Assembly: GCF_000970685.1 (NCBI RefSeq)
Contig: NZ_LAJB01000007.1
Coordinates: forward strand, 575,676-639,675
DNA length: 64,000 nucleotides
Origin: Domibacillus indicus
GTDB lineage: Bacteria > Bacillota > Bacilli > Bacillales > Domibacillaceae
Direction: 5' to 3'
Shown here: positions 15,951 to 25,358 of the stretch, one piece after another
Layout: every line of letters begins with the position of its first letter
How positions within the stretch are numbered: the first letter of the stretch is position 1
The notes under the pieces: model-generated
What the model was told of the DNA's origin: nothing
What the model saw: the letters and a program-made list of their open reading frames with translations, nothing else
The model's database searches: none
Position numbers and translations under genes: made by a program

Positions 15951-16061
15951 GCGGGCTGCCAGCCGGGTGTTTTTTATTTCCTAAAAATTATACTTGCTTT
16001 TTCTCCGGCACCGTCGTAAATTATGTAAGCAATCCCTTAACGACGGAGGTCCTTTTTTTTC

Positions 16062-16592
16062 ATGAAATGCGTGCGGATGTATAATTTTGAAAAAACCCAT
16101 GGTTATAATAAGCTTTTCTTTCTCTCTTTACTAACATCAATGCTCGTATTCCTGCTTGCATTTTCCTTTATGCAGTCTTATTACTCAAAACCGCTTCATG
16201 CTCATGGGTTTTCCTGGTTTGCTTCTGGAATCCTGATCATTTATCCGCTCCATAAATTGCTTCACCTTTTTCCTGTTCTTGGCTACCGCCCGAAAGTGAA
16301 TTGGGAGCGAAAATATTCCTTCTTACCGGTTATCAGCGTCGTTATCCGCAGCCCAATGCCTAAAAAACGGTTTCTAGTTTGTTTATCCCTTCCGTTTTTC
16401 GTAATAAATCCGATTATGGCGGCTGGTGCTATGCTCTGGCCGGCTTACTTGCATTATTTTACGATCGCTGCTGCTTTTCATACAGGCATATGCTTGTTCG
16501 ACTTTCTTTATATTAAAGCACTTCTGTCCTGCCCTAAAAACGCAGTTATTGAAAAAGATTTGGATGGATTTGAAGTGTTAGTGCCTGAATAA
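16062..16592 (+). CDS. DUF3267-like membrane protein (yhaJ position)
   Basis: A 176-residue membrane protein with four hydrophobic segments (about 18-38, 48-62, 105-130 and 132-155). The segment YPLHKLLHLFPVLGY carries HxxxH (His64, His68), which resembles the HExxH zinc motif of zincin-like DUF3267 proteins but has Lys instead of Glu. GGAGGT is 11 bases before the ATG. It lies between scoC and prsA, where B. subtilis has yhaJ. Family assignment is from motif and context only. Confidence 0.55.
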   Translation: MKCVRMYNFEKTHGYNKLFFLSLLTSMLVFLLAFSFMQSYYSKPLHAHGFSWFASGILIIYPLHKLLHLFPVLGYRPKVNWERKYSFLPVISVVIRSPMPKKRFLVCLSLPFFVINPIMAAGAMLWPAYLHYFTIAAAFHTGICLFDFLYIKALLSCPKNAVIEKDLDGFEVLVPE

Positions 16593-16596
16593 ATTC

Positions 16597-16640
16597 CCTG
16601 CTGCCGTGTTTACGGCGGGTTCTGTTTTCATTTTTTTCGA
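16597..16640 (+). terminator. Terminator candidate after the DUF3267-like gene
   Basis: GCTGCCGT/ACGGCGGG-type stem followed by a T-rich stretch. Confidence 0.5.
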
Positions 16641-16687
16641 CATTTTGATATAGTTAATAATACAAGGCTAATAGAGGGGGGCATCGT

Positions 16688-16876
16688 GTGGCAGCATTAA
16701 TTATTACGTTTATTATTTTTTCCATCTTCATTTTGTATCACATAAATCGGATGACCAATTTATTATGCATTCAAAAAGAAATTCCGGAAGAACGTCATGA
16801 AAAGATATTTCGGACTGTGAATATTTTAATCGTTATTTTGCTCTCTACTTCTTACATTGAAATACTGTACGTCTAG
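16688..16876 (+). CDS. Small two-helix membrane protein (yhaK position)
   Basis: A 62-residue protein with hydrophobic residues 2-20 (ALIITFIIFSIFILYHINR) and 44-61 (ILIVILLSTSYIEILYV), and a charged middle. The GTG start follows a strong GAGGGGGG sequence. It is directly upstream of prsA, in the place of B. subtilis yhaK. No function can be assigned. Confidence 0.6.
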   Translation: MAALIITFIIFSIFILYHINRMTNLLCIQKEIPEERHEKIFRTVNILIVILLSTSYIEILYV

Positions 16877-16912
16877 ACCTGTTCGTTTCAAAGGACAGGT
16901 CTTTTCTTTTCC
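16875..16912 (+). terminator. Terminator before prsA
   Basis: GACCTGT/ACAGGTC stem followed by TTTTCTTTT. Confidence 0.7.
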
Positions 16913-16982
16913 AGAACCGTTAACTGTGTTATAGTTGTGTGTGGAACTTAGATTAAATGAACATTAGGGAGTTGTATCTTGC

Positions 16983-17984
16983 ATGAAGAAATGGGTTTTA
17001 CCGTTATCGCTTGCAGCAGGTGTACTGGCACTTTCAGGCTGCAACAACAGTGAAGGAAACGTCATCGCTACATCAAAAGCAGGCGACGTAACCGATATGG
17101 AATTATATGCGGAAATGAAAGACAAATACGGACCGCAAATGGAGCAGGCACTGCAGGAATTAATGCAGAAAAAAGTTCTCTCTGATAAATATGAGGTAAC
17201 TGACGAAGAATTGGATGCAGAAGTAAAAGAAGCGAAAGAACAGTTAGGCGACCAGTATGAAATGTTCCTGGCACAGTACGGCCTTGATGAAGATGGATTT
17301 AAAGAATTTTTAAAACTTGAGCTTCTCCGTGAAAAAGCTGCTCTTGCTGATGTGAAAGTAACGGATGATGAAGTAAAAGAGTATTATGATTCATGGCAGC
17401 CTGAGATCCAAGTAAGCCATATTCTTGTTGAAGACGAAGCAAAAGCAAAAGAAGTGAAGAAGAAACTGGATGATGGCGGCGATTTTGCAGAACTGGCAAA
17501 AGAAAACTCAACTGATACAGGTTCTGCTCAAAACGGCGGCAGCCTTGGCTGGATTGACAACGCCGGCCGTGCCCAGTTTGTCCCAGAGTTTACAGAAGCG
17601 CTTGGCAAGCTAAAAGTAAACGAGGTAAGCGAACCAATTAAATCGGATTATGGCTATCACATCATTAAAATTACCGATCAAAAAGAAAAAGGATCATTTG
17701 AAGACGTAAAAGACCAGATGACCGAAGAACTAAAAAAATCAAAAGTTGACTCAGCCGCTCTTCAAACAAAGCTGGATGAAGAAATGAAATCAGCTGACGT
17801 TGAAGTGAAAGATGAAGACTTCAAAGGCGCTTTTGATACAGAAGAAGCACCAGCAGAAGAACCAGCAACAACTGAGGAACCAGCAGCAGAAGAGCCGGCA
17901 GCCCAGGAAGAAACAACTGAAGATGATGCTTCGACCGGGGACAATGCCACTGAAGGCGACGCAGCAACGGAAGAAGCAAAATAA
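16983..17984 (+). CDS. prsA: Foldase lipoprotein PrsA (parvulin-type peptidyl-prolyl isomerase)
   Basis: A 333-residue lipoprotein on the outer face of the membrane that folds secreted proteins. The lipobox is ALSGC (Cys20). The parvulin domain at about 134-225 has QVSHILVEDEAKAKEVKKKL, NGGSLGWIDNAGRAQFVPEF and GYHIIKI. The C-terminal 45 residues are a repetitive Glu/Ala/Pro/Thr tail (EEPATTEEPAAEEPAAQEE), longer than in B. subtilis PrsA (292 residues) and probably wall-spanning or disordered. There is no strong Shine-Dalgarno directly before the ATG; AGGGAG is 17 bases upstream with an in-frame TTG just before the ATG. Confidence 0.95.
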   Translation: MKKWVLPLSLAAGVLALSGCNNSEGNVIATSKAGDVTDMELYAEMKDKYGPQMEQALQELMQKKVLSDKYEVTDEELDAEVKEAKEQLGDQYEMFLAQYGLDEDGFKEFLKLELLREKAALADVKVTDDEVKEYYDSWQPEIQVSHILVEDEAKAKEVKKKLDDGGDFAELAKENSTDTGSAQNGGSLGWIDNAGRAQFVPEFTEALGKLKVNEVSEPIKSDYGYHIIKITDQKEKGSFEDVKDQMTEELKKSKVDSAALQTKLDEEMKSADVEVKDEDFKGAFDTEEAPAEEPATTEEPAAEEPAAQEETTEDDASTGDNATEGDAATEEAK

Positions 17985-18015
17985 AAAAGCACCCAATGGG
18001 TGCTTTTTTATTTTG
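17983..18015. terminator. Bidirectional terminator between prsA and yhaM
   Basis: AAAAAGCACCC/GGGTGCTTTTT perfect stem between convergent genes. Confidence 0.88.
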
Positions 18016-18952
18016 CAAAACGCGGCTTATAAAATGAACGATTATCAAGAGGAAAAATCCGTTCAGAAAACTCGCCTGGCTTTGTCCGCTCGAGTGCGCG
18101 GTCCAGCATATTCATTTTCGCATCCAAATTATCAATGTAATGAAGCATCTCGGCTTCTTTAATCATTGGCGGCTTCGGGCTTCCCCACTCCGCTTTCCCA
18201 TGGTGAGACAGCACAATATGCTGAAGTACCATTACTTCTTCTCCTTCAATGCCAAGCTCTTTTGCCATTTGGCCAATTTCATTTACCATAATTGAAATAT
18301 GGCCAATTAAGTTTCCTTCGGCTGTATACGTTGTTGCCACCGGGCCGGAAAGCTCCGTTACTTTGCCAAGGTCATGCAAAATAACACCGGCATATAAAAG
18401 ATCCCGGTCAAGTGACGGGTAAAGATCAGCAATTGATTTTGCCAGCTGAAGCATTGATACAACGTGGTAGGCAAGACCTGATACGAATTCATGGTGATTT
18501 TTTGTTGCCGCCGGATATTCAAGAAACGGCTGATGATATTTTTTTAAAAGTGCGCGGGTAATACGCTGAATGTGGGGATTTTTCATCTCGAAAATAAACT
18601 GCGTAATCGTCTCAGTCATTTCCTCCTGGCTAAGCGGCGCGGTTTCTACAAAATCGCCCGCTTCCATACCATCCTGAGGAGATGCCGGACGTATTTGACG
18701 GAGCTTTAACTGCATACGCCCCCGGTAATTTTGAATATCCCCCGCCACTTTAACAATCGTCTGCGGTGTGTACATTTTTACAGTTTCTTCTTTTGCATCC
18801 CACAGCTTCGCCTCAATTTCGCCGCTTGCGTCCTGCAGCATCAAGGTTAAATACGGGTTGCCATTCACTGCTGTACTTTTGACCGCCGAACGAATCATTA
18901 AAAAGCAGTCGACGCTTTCTCCTGCTTCGTATTGTGTAATTCCTTTTTCCAC
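18008..18952 (-). CDS. yhaM: 3'-5' exoribonuclease YhaM
   Basis: A 314-residue nuclease, exactly the B. subtilis length, when begun at the GTG at 18952, which is preceded by GAGGAGG. The N-terminal OB-fold nucleic-acid binding domain (about 10-95; [15 protein letters not shown]) is followed by a metal-dependent HD domain (about 150-280; [19 protein letters not shown] with HD, and [16 protein letters not shown]). The ATG 12 codons upstream has no ribosome site. The enzyme degrades short RNAs and can act on single-stranded DNA. Confidence 0.94.
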   Translation of the reverse strand: MEKGITQYEAGESVDCFLMIRSAVKSTAVNGNPYLTLMLQDASGEIEAKLWDAKEETVKMYTPQTIVKVAGDIQNYRGRMQLKLRQIRPASPQDGMEAGDFVETAPLSQEEMTETITQFIFEMKNPHIQRITRALLKKYHQPFLEYPAATKNHHEFVSGLAYHVVSMLQLAKSIADLYPSLDRDLLYAGVILHDLGKVTELSGPVATTYTAEGNLIGHISIMVNEIGQMAKELGIEGEEVMVLQHIVLSHHGKAEWGSPKPPMIKEAEMLHYIDNLDAKMNMLDRALERTKPGEFSERIFPLDNRSFYKPRFAK

Positions 18953-19091
18953 TGCCTCGTCCTCCTCGTCCACTCTACTCTGTTTCATTTCATTATATCA
19001 CAGATCGTATGTTCCGTTTGTGTTCTTGCTCTTTTTTCTTTTATCTTTATTTTATACAATCATTGTATAACACATAAAGGGGGAAATCCTA

Positions 19092-19277
19092 TTGAAAACA
19101 TACAGGCTGACCATTTTTGAGAAAGACGGAGCAAAAAAGCTGGATCATTCTTTTGAAGCTGGTTCGGATGAAGAAGCAAAAACATATGGCTTACAGCTGC
19201 TGCAAAAACAAGCCAGTGAAGAAAAAATCTACCGCTGTACCTCCTCTGAAGGAAAGCTGCTGCTCTTTCACTCTTAA
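19092..19277 (+). CDS. YhzD-like small protein
   Basis: A 61-residue cytosolic protein starting (TTG) MKTYRLTIFEKDGAKKLDHS and continuing with an acidic helix and a beta-rich end. It resembles the YhzD-like family from B. subtilis, which maps near yhaM. GGGGGAA precedes the TTG. No known function. Confidence 0.6.
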   Translation: MKTYRLTIFEKDGAKKLDHSFEAGSDEEAKTYGLQLLQKQASEEKIYRCTSSEGKLLLFHS

Positions 19278-19280
19278 CAA

Positions 19281-19320
19281 ATAGAAAGCGCATTCAAATA
19301 CTGAATGCGCTTTTATTACC
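19281..19320. terminator. Bidirectional terminator
   Basis: AAGCGCATTCA/TGAATGCGCTT perfect stem between the YhzD-like gene and the convergent enoyl-CoA hydratase gene. Confidence 0.85.
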
Positions 19321-20089
19321 GGTTAAAAACGGGTCGTCTTTTTTCTAGAAATGCCCGAATACCTTCTTGGTGGTCTTTACTTTCCCTCATTTTCAATTGC
19401 CCCTGCTTTTCAAGCTCTAATGTTTTTAGCAGCTGCGGCCTGTTCATATCCGCCATAATTTTTTTTGTTTTAATCATTGCCTGAATCGGCTTCTGGTACA
19501 GCTCTTTCATCAAGTAGCCCACTTCCTGATGAATAGCTCCGGGTGCAACGGAACGATCCACGAGCCCCATCTCTGCCGCCTCAGCTCCACTCATTATTTT
19601 TCCATCCCAGATTACCTTTTTTGCTTTTACTGCTCCAAGCCGGCGTTCGAGCATAAAATGGCCGCCGCCATCTGGAATCAAGCCGATACCGATAAAATTC
19701 ATCGCAAGCTTTGAATCCGTTTCACACAACACAAAATCAGCTGCCAGCGCGATACTTAAGCCCAGGCCAGCTGCCGCTCCATGAATAGCTGCCGCCGTCA
19801 GCTTCGGCATTGTATAAAAGCAGAGAGCAATATCAGCAATTGTGTCCATTATTGATTGAAATTGTCCTTCGTCCCTTGCTGCCAGCATTTCTTTAATGTC
19901 TCCGCCTGCTGAAAAAACAGGTCCCTCTCCCGACAAAACAACGATATTGACAGCATCATTCCGGCTCACTTCCTTTAAACAGCAGCAAAGTTCATTCATC
20001 ATCTCAATATTGAGGGCATTTAAATCATTTGCACGATTTAAACGAATAAATGCTGTTTCCCGTTCAATAGAACAAAGCACATGTTTCAT
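19316..20089 (-). CDS. yhaR: Enoyl-CoA hydratase/isomerase family protein
   Basis: A 257-residue crotonase-fold enzyme. The oxyanion-hole motifs are visible: FSAGGDIKEML and IHGAAAGLGLSIALAADFVLC. The general acid/base Glu of hydratases near GIGLIPDGGGHFMLERRLG is replaced by Asp/Gly-type residues (PDGGG), as in several paralogues with isomerase or other activities, so the exact reaction is open. It is a single-gene transcript at the position of B. subtilis yhaR. Confidence 0.82.
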   Translation of the reverse strand: MKHVLCSIERETAFIRLNRANDLNALNIEMMNELCCCLKEVSRNDAVNIVVLSGEGPVFSAGGDIKEMLAARDEGQFQSIMDTIADIALCFYTMPKLTAAAIHGAAAGLGLSIALAADFVLCETDSKLAMNFIGIGLIPDGGGHFMLERRLGAVKAKKVIWDGKIMSGAEAAEMGLVDRSVAPGAIHQEVGYLMKELYQKPIQAMIKTKKIMADMNRPQLLKTLELEKQGQLKMRESKDHQEGIRAFLEKRRPVFNR

Positions 20090-20158
20090 TTTGCCGCCTC
20101 CCCCTTTTCTCCTCTATCATACAAAAAGTGAACAATTATTCATAGTATTTTGCTGAAA

Positions 20159-20189
20159 AGCGTTCCCATCAAACTGGGAACGCCATAAC
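20159..20189 (-). terminator. Terminator overlapping the yheB stop
   Basis: GCGTTCCC/GGGAACGC stem with the TGA stop of yheB in the loop, followed by TTTT on the minus strand. Confidence 0.75.
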
Positions 20190-21320
20190 AATAATAGCTT
20201 GAAAAACGCCAATGATACCGCCCAGCAATGCACCCAGCCATGTAATCATTTTTAATTCACGATGTGTAATATCGAGCACAATCATTTCCAGCCGCTCTGT
20301 TGAAAAAGCTTCAATCTGTCCGCGCACAATATCAGCAATTTTTAATTTCTTCATAAGAGATGGGATGCGCTTTGCTGCTTTCTCAATCCCTTTAGCAGCC
20401 AGTTCTGGAATGATGACTCCAGTTACTTTTTCTTCAAATGGAATGGCATAAGCAGACAAAGGCTTATTTAAAAGTGTTTCAAGATCAAGCTGTTCCGCGA
20501 TAAATTTCTTCGCTTTTTGAATCGCTTTTTCATCCGAAATATGTGCCAAAACATCAGCCCATTTCCACTCAATTACTTTATCCCATTCATTTTTCAGCAT
20601 AGTATCAAGCAAATCCTTGGTTCCTGGGCTTGATAAAAATTTAACAATCTCCGGGCGGATCTTGTCTTCAAGCGAAGTATTGCCCAGTACCATTTGAATC
20701 ATGCTGCCGATCTTTCCCCATTCCGCCAGAAAGTCTTCCGTCATGCGCTTAACCCGGTAACGCCCTTCTGCGCTTGAAAAATAATCAGCTCCTTTGGTTA
20801 AAATATAAGCAGAAATATCCGGAATCTTTTCTTCCGCTTTATCAAGCCATTCTGCTGGCAGTGATTCTTTTACGGTTTGATCGATGTAAAAATCTTTTAT
20901 GGCTGTGTATTTTTGGTCTATCCAGCCGTTCAGCTGCTCCTCAATATGCATTCCGGCATTTGGGAAATGCGCTTTTTTAAGAAGCTCGGCGACTGTTATG
21001 TCGGAATGGATCCATTTTTTCGCTTCGGCTTGCAAAACCATTTCTATTTCTCCGCGAAATTCAGGTTCATTGAGCTTTTGTTCAATGCTTTCCGGAGTCA
21101 GCAGGTGCTCATCAACAATTTTGCCAACCTGGCGGGCCAATTCAGACTTTCGTTTTGGAATTAAGCCAGGCGTAAACGGCACACGCCAGCTGCCGATATA
21201 ACGGGGAACATGCGGCCTGAACAGCATGCGGATTGCGACAGCGTTTGTTACACCGCCTATAACCGCGCCAATCAAGCCCATAAACAAAATAAGCCAAATT
21301 ACGTTCAACGTGTTTTCCAC
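20169..21320 (-). CDS. yheB: DUF445/UPF0754 membrane protein YheB
   Basis: A 383-residue protein with one N-terminal membrane segment (VIWLILFMGLIGAVIGGVTNAVAI) and one at the C terminus (MITWLGALLGGIIGVFQAIIVM), and a helical middle. NAVAIRMLFRPH and PFTPGLIPKRKSELARQVG are typical of the DUF445 family. B. subtilis YheB has 377 residues. The function is unknown; DUF445 proteins are linked to sporulation and envelope biology in Bacillus. Confidence 0.88.
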   Translation of the reverse strand: MENTLNVIWLILFMGLIGAVIGGVTNAVAIRMLFRPHVPRYIGSWRVPFTPGLIPKRKSELARQVGKIVDEHLLTPESIEQKLNEPEFRGEIEMVLQAEAKKWIHSDITVAELLKKAHFPNAGMHIEEQLNGWIDQKYTAIKDFYIDQTVKESLPAEWLDKAEEKIPDISAYILTKGADYFSSAEGRYRVKRMTEDFLAEWGKIGSMIQMVLGNTSLEDKIRPEIVKFLSSPGTKDLLDTMLKNEWDKVIEWKWADVLAHISDEKAIQKAKKFIAEQLDLETLLNKPLSAYAIPFEEKVTGVIIPELAAKGIEKAAKRIPSLMKKLKIADIVRGQIEAFSTERLEMIVLDITHRELKMITWLGALLGGIIGVFQAIIVMAFPV

Positions 21321-21444
21321 CTTTCGTTCATAAACAAAGTGCCCGGACCTGTTTCTAGAAAATCAGTAACTCGTCCTCTTATTGTGCTCTGTTCATATTT
21401 GCTCATAAAAATAATTAGAGCCCTTACGCTCACAAGAAAAACGA

Positions 21445-21478
21445 TGCCGATTCCGGATGGAAACGGCATCGTGTTTAT
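21445..21478 (-). terminator. Terminator of the CsoR/CstR-family gene
   Basis: On the minus strand ACGATGCCG pairs with CGGCATCGT, followed by TTTTTCTTG. Confidence 0.7.
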
Positions 21479-21741
21479 CTGCTTTTCACGATCATATTGA
21501 CTGCTTCCTGAATTGCATCGTCTGCGTTTTGGCCGCTTTCATGAGCATCACGAATGCATAATTCAAGATTTTGTGCCACAATTAAGCCGATTGAACGGTC
21601 CACAGCGGATCGGATGGCTGAGAGCTGTGTGACTACTTCACGACAGTCTTTTCCATCTTCCACCATTTTTATAACCCCGCGCACTTGTCCTTCAATGCGG
21701 CGCAGCCGGTTTTTCACATCGCGGTTGTACGTCTTCATCAT
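21475..21741 (-). CDS. CsoR/FrmR-family repressor, CstR-like
   Basis: An 88-residue all-helical DNA-binding protein (RLRRIEGQVRGVIKMVEDGK). Cys33 (DGKDCREV) and Cys62 (NLELCIRD) are present, but the position four residues before Cys62, which is the metal-ligand His in copper-sensing CsoR, is Asn58. That C-N-C pattern matches persulfide-sensing CstR/YrkD-like proteins rather than copper sensors. The usual targets (rhodanese, TusA, sulfide:quinone oxidoreductase) are not adjacent. GGAGC precedes two adjacent ATG codons. Confidence 0.82.
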   Translation of the reverse strand: MMKTYNRDVKNRLRRIEGQVRGVIKMVEDGKDCREVVTQLSAIRSAVDRSIGLIVAQNLELCIRDAHESGQNADDAIQEAVNMIVKSR

Positions 21742-21874
21742 CTATCGCTCCGTTCTAATCTCCTTTTTCATCTGCTGCAGTGAAATTTGTGTATAAATAG
21801 TATAGCATACCAACTAAAAAAACGCTTGCTGCAGCTGTTTTCCTTTTGAGGAAACAACTACCTCTTAATATATA

Positions 21875-21903
21875 GCATAAAGAAAAGCTTTCAATCCATA
21901 CTA
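21875..21903 (+). promoter_or_regulatory. SigG-type forespore promoter of the SASP gene
   Basis: -35 GCATA (21875-21879), 17-base spacer, -10 CATACTA (21897-21903), close to the SigG consensus. Transcription should begin near 21911. Confidence 0.65.
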
Positions 21904-21918
21904 GGATTACAATCACAT

Positions 21919-21977
21919 CGGGTCATTCCGGCAGACCGGACGATATAATCGCAGCGGTGCAACTCCGTTAGTACCCG
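21919..21977 (+). ncRNA. Structured 5' leader of the SASP gene
   Basis: Between the SigG promoter and the start codon lies a leader of about 95 bases, long for a SASP gene. CGGGT (21919-21923) pairs with ACCCG (21973-21977) and encloses two hairpins: TCCGG-CAGA-CCGGA (21927-21940) and CGG-seven bases-CCG (21955-21967), giving a three-way junction. No riboswitch class is recognised. Confidence 0.4.
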
Positions 21978-22006
21978 GCCAACAAAAAAAAGGGAGATGA
22001 ACAGTT

Positions 22007-22210
22007 ATGCCAAACAACAACAGTTCTAACCAACTTGTCGCACCAGGAGCACAGCAAGCCATCGACCAAATGAAATACGAAATCGCTTCTGAATTCGGTG
22101 TACAGCTAGGTGCCGATTCTACGTCTCGCGCTAACGGTTCAGTCGGCGGCGAAATTACAAAACGCCTTGTTCAAATGGCCGAGCAGCAATTAAGCGGCTT
22201 CCAAAAGTAA
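22007..22210 (+). CDS. Alpha/beta-type small acid-soluble spore protein
   Basis: A 67-residue DNA-coating protein of the dormant spore. It has the conserved family blocks [20 protein letters not shown] with the GPR protease site (E-IASEF) and [30 protein letters not shown] precedes the ATG. A SigG promoter and a terminator frame it as a monocistronic forespore gene. It cannot be assigned to one of the sspA-D paralogues. Confidence 0.93.
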   Translation: MPNNNSSNQLVAPGAQQAIDQMKYEIASEFGVQLGADSTSRANGSVGGEITKRLVQMAEQQLSGFQK

Positions 22211-22225
22211 TCATCTGATTTATGA

Positions 22226-22258
22226 TGGTCCGCCTCATGTTTTGAGGCGGGCCTTTTC
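22226..22258. terminator. Bidirectional terminator between SASP gene and fumC
   Basis: GGTCCGCCTCA/TGAGGCGGGCC stem with a TTTT loop region, T-tract on the plus side. Confidence 0.8.
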
Positions 22259-23660
22259 ATTTCTTTTTCTTATTCTTTTTTTCCGGCAGGTTAACCATTT
22301 TTACAGGATCAATCCATTGATTATATTGGTCTTCTGTAACATAGCCCGATGCAACTGCCGCTTCTTTAAGAGTTGTACCGTTTTTATGAGCAGATTTTGC
22401 AATACTTGCCGCTTTTTCATAGCCAATATGCGGATTTAATGCCGTCACCAGCATAAGAGACTGCTCCATTAATTCTTGAATACGTCCCGTATTGGCCTCA
22501 ATTCCTGCTGCACAGCGCTCATTAAATGACGAAATAGCATCGGCTAATAAACGGATAGACTGCAGTGTATTATAAACGATGACCGGCTTAAAAACATTTA
22601 ATTCAAAATTCCCCTGGCTGGCCGCAAAGCCAACCGCTGCATCATTTCCAAACACCTGCACTGCAGCCATCGTCAATGCTTCACTCTGGGTTGGATTTAC
22701 CTTTCCGGGCATAATGGAGCTTCCCGGTTCATTCGCTGGAATTGTCAATTCCCCGATACCGCTTCTCGGCCCGCTTGCAAGCCACCTTACATCATTCGCA
22801 ATTTTCATGGCATCAGCCGCCAGCGCTTTCAGTGCTCCATGAAAAAAAACAATTTCATCGTGGCTCGTAAGCGCATGAAATTTGTTGGGGGAGGAAATAA
22901 ACGGCCAGCCAGTTTGTTTTTTTAATTGTTCCGCCGTTTTCTCACCAAAGGATGGATCAGCATTAATGCCAGTCCCGACTGCTGTTCCGCCGATTGCTAA
23001 ATATAAAAGTTCCTGCTGGGCCTGGTCAATCAGTTTTTGTGAACGGGAAATCATATAGCGCCAGCCGGAAATTTCCTGTCCGAGCGATAAAGGTGTCGCA
23101 TCCTGCAGGTGAGTCCGTCCAATTTTAATAATATCCATAAATTCTTTTTCTTTTTCCTTTAATGTTTTTTTAAAGCTTTTTAAAGCCGGCTTCAGGCGCT
23201 TTTCCGTTTCTTCATATAAAGCAATATGCATGGCTGTCGGAAATGTATCATTCGAACTTTGTGACATGTTTACATCATCATTCGGATGGATAAAGCTTTC
23301 TTTTCCGGCAATCTCAGAAGCGCGTCTGGCCACCACTTCATTTATATTCATATTAGACTGCGTTCCGCTTCCTGTCTGCCATACGGAAAGCGGGAAATGC
23401 TCAAACCCTACCTCTCCGCTTAAAATATCGTCACAGGCAGCAGAAATAGCGCTCATTTTCTTCTCTGGCAGCTTTCCAAGCTCTCCATTTACAATCGCCG
23501 CTGCTTTTTTAAGATGAGCAAATGCATAAATGATTTCTAAGGGGACTTTTTCTGTTCCAATCGGAAAATTTTCCAGGCTTCTTTGCGTCTGGGCTCCCCA
23601 ATACTTGTCAGAAGGCACCTGCATTTCACCAATTGTGTCATGTTCAATCCGGAATTCCAC
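22257..23660 (-). CDS. fumC: Class II fumarate hydratase
   Basis: A 467-residue TCA-cycle enzyme (CitG in B. subtilis) that hydrates fumarate to malate. Family signatures are [46 protein letters not shown] and the catalytic loop [11 protein letters not shown]. The start is the GTG at 23660 ([13 protein letters not shown]), preceded by AAGGAGGG; a frame extending 24 codons upstream lacks similarity to the family. The C terminus ends in a Lys-rich tail (EKKNKKKK). Confidence 0.95.
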   Translation of the reverse strand: MEFRIEHDTIGEMQVPSDKYWGAQTQRSLENFPIGTEKVPLEIIYAFAHLKKAAAIVNGELGKLPEKKMSAISAACDDILSGEVGFEHFPLSVWQTGSGTQSNMNINEVVARRASEIAGKESFIHPNDDVNMSQSSNDTFPTAMHIALYEETEKRLKPALKSFKKTLKEKEKEFMDIIKIGRTHLQDATPLSLGQEISGWRYMISRSQKLIDQAQQELLYLAIGGTAVGTGINADPSFGEKTAEQLKKQTGWPFISSPNKFHALTSHDEIVFFHGALKALAADAMKIANDVRWLASGPRSGIGELTIPANEPGSSIMPGKVNPTQSEALTMAAVQVFGNDAAVGFAASQGNFELNVFKPVIVYNTLQSIRLLADAISSFNERCAAGIEANTGRIQELMEQSLMLVTALNPHIGYEKAASIAKSAHKNGTTLKEAAVASGYVTEDQYNQWIDPVKMVNLPEKKNKKKK

Positions 23661-23730
23661 TATGTATCCCTCCTTAAAATAGTCACTCCCTACACTTTTC
23701 CCGAATTTACTATCTTCATGCCGGAAAAAC

Positions 23731-23761
23731 AAAAAAAGCGTTCCTGAACAGCGGAACGCTT
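23731..23761 (-). terminator. Terminator of the osmolyte transporter operon
   Basis: AAGCGTTCC/GGAACGCTT stem followed by seven T on the minus strand. Confidence 0.85.
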
Positions 23762-23767
23762 CCCTGG

Positions 23768-25213
23768 TTACTCAATGAATCCCTCTTCTTTCAAAAATTC
23801 TTCTGCCACATCCTCATACTTTTTGCCGTCGATATCAACTCGCCGATTTAATTCCTGCATTCGTTCATCATCAATTTTTCCGGCGAGCATATTCAGTACT
23901 TCGTTAAGTTCAGGATGTTCTTCCAATACTTCTCCGCGCACAACGGGAATCGCATAGTAAGGCGGGAAAAATTGCTTATCGTCTTTCAATACTTTTAAAT
24001 CGAAGGCCTGAATGCGTCCATCTGTCGTATAAGCATCCACAGCATCTACTTCATTATTTTTGATGGCGCTGTATATAATGCCGGTATCAAGTGTCTGGGT
24101 CGAAGCAAAATTAAGCCCATATACTTTTTGCAGGCCTGGATAACCATCCGCGCGTTCTAAAAATTCAGGTTCTGAACCGAAGCGCATATTTTTTGCGTAT
24201 GATTGCAGCTGTGAAATTGTCTCAATCCCATATTTGTCTGCATCCGCCTGGCGGATTGTGACAGAATACGTATTATTAAAGCCGATCGGCTCAAGCAGCC
24301 GAAGGTTAAACTCTTCGTTAAACCGTTTCTTTGCATAATCGTACACTTCATCCGGGTCGTTACTGTTGATCTCTTCTTTTAAGTAGTTAAGCAAAATAGC
24401 GCCGGTATATTCAACAGATATATCGTAAGACCCATGCTTAAGCCCATCAAACACGCCCGCAGACCCACTGATAAAGGATTCGTACTTCACATTCAAATCT
24501 GTTTCTTCCTCGATAAGCTTTCCATAAACATGAACGAGGATTTCCTGCTCCGTAAAGGACTTGCCTGTAATTGTAACAGTATCATCCTCCTGGCCGCCGC
24601 TTACAAGCGGCCAGACCGCCATTCCGAGAAACAGCAAAGCTGCCGCACCGGCAATGGCCAGCGTCATTTGGCGGCTTCGTTTTCCTTTTTTCTGCAGAGC
24701 TTCCGTTGACGAATTGTATTCGATTCGCTTCAAAATAAAATCAAGAATAATTGCAATAAGTGCTGATGGAATTGCACCGGCTAATATGAGACCGGAATTA
24801 TAGGTCTGGAGTCCACGGAAAATTAAATCCCCTAATCCGCCGGCACCGATTAAGCCCGCAATGGTGGCTACCCCGACAATAAGCACCGCAGCCGTCCGAA
24901 CGCCTCCCATAATGACTTTCATGGCAAGCGGCAATTCTACCATCCACAGCACCTGCCGGCTGGTCATGCCCATTCCAATTCCGGCTTCAACTGTAGACCG
25001 ATCAACTCCTGTAATTCCCAGGTATGTATTTCTCAGAACAGGCAGCAATCCATAAATTGTGAGCGCGATAATTGCCGGTGCTTTCCCAGTACCGATAAAA
25101 GGAACAAGAAAGACGAGCAAAGCCAGGCTGGGGATAGTTTGAAAAATAGATGTAATACCAATAATAGGCTCGGCAATTTTCTTATGGCGGGTCAAATAAA
25201 TTCCGAGAGGCAC
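23768..25213 (-). CDS. Fused permease/substrate-binding protein of an OpuB/BilE-type ABC transporter (start frameshifted)
   Basis: Imports compatible solutes such as choline, glycine betaine or carnitine. Permease domain: residues 1-160 with the EAA-like [23 protein letters not shown]; a linking membrane helix at 182-201; then an OpuAC/ProX-like binding domain (212-481; [29 protein letters not shown]). The GTG at 25213 has no ribosome site. The coding sense continues upstream (NAFQTRWAEIWQLIVEHLYL) to the ATG at 25349, which has GGAGAAGGG before it, but a run of five A (25337-25341) puts the ATG out of frame; four would join them. So the true gene is probably 23768-25349 with a one-base indel. 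Confidence 0.85.
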   Translation of the reverse strand: MPLGIYLTRHKKIAEPIIGITSIFQTIPSLALLVFLVPFIGTGKAPAIIALTIYGLLPVLRNTYLGITGVDRSTVEAGIGMGMTSRQVLWMVELPLAMKVIMGGVRTAAVLIVGVATIAGLIGAGGLGDLIFRGLQTYNSGLILAGAIPSALIAIILDFILKRIEYNSSTEALQKKGKRSRQMTLAIAGAAALLFLGMAVWPLVSGGQEDDTVTITGKSFTEQEILVHVYGKLIEEETDLNVKYESFISGSAGVFDGLKHGSYDISVEYTGAILLNYLKEEINSNDPDEVYDYAKKRFNEEFNLRLLEPIGFNNTYSVTIRQADADKYGIETISQLQSYAKNMRFGSEPEFLERADGYPGLQKVYGLNFASTQTLDTGIIYSAIKNNEVDAVDAYTTDGRIQAFDLKVLKDDKQFFPPYYAIPVVRGEVLEEHPELNEVLNMLAGKIDDERMQELNRRVDIDGKKYEDVAEEFLKEEGFIE

Positions 25214-25358
25214 CGATATGAGGATCGCAAGGCCAATAGAAATTAACGATAGATATAAATGTTCAACAATAAGCTGCCATATTTCAGCCCATCTGGTTTG
25301 AAACGCATTAGTTGTTTGAGCAATTAAATAAAATGTAAAAATAGGTCATCCCTTCTCC

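Noticed and set aside
21475..21741. Copper-sensing CsoR
   Set aside because: The metal-ligand histidine is replaced by Asn58 and no copA/copZ genes are adjacent.
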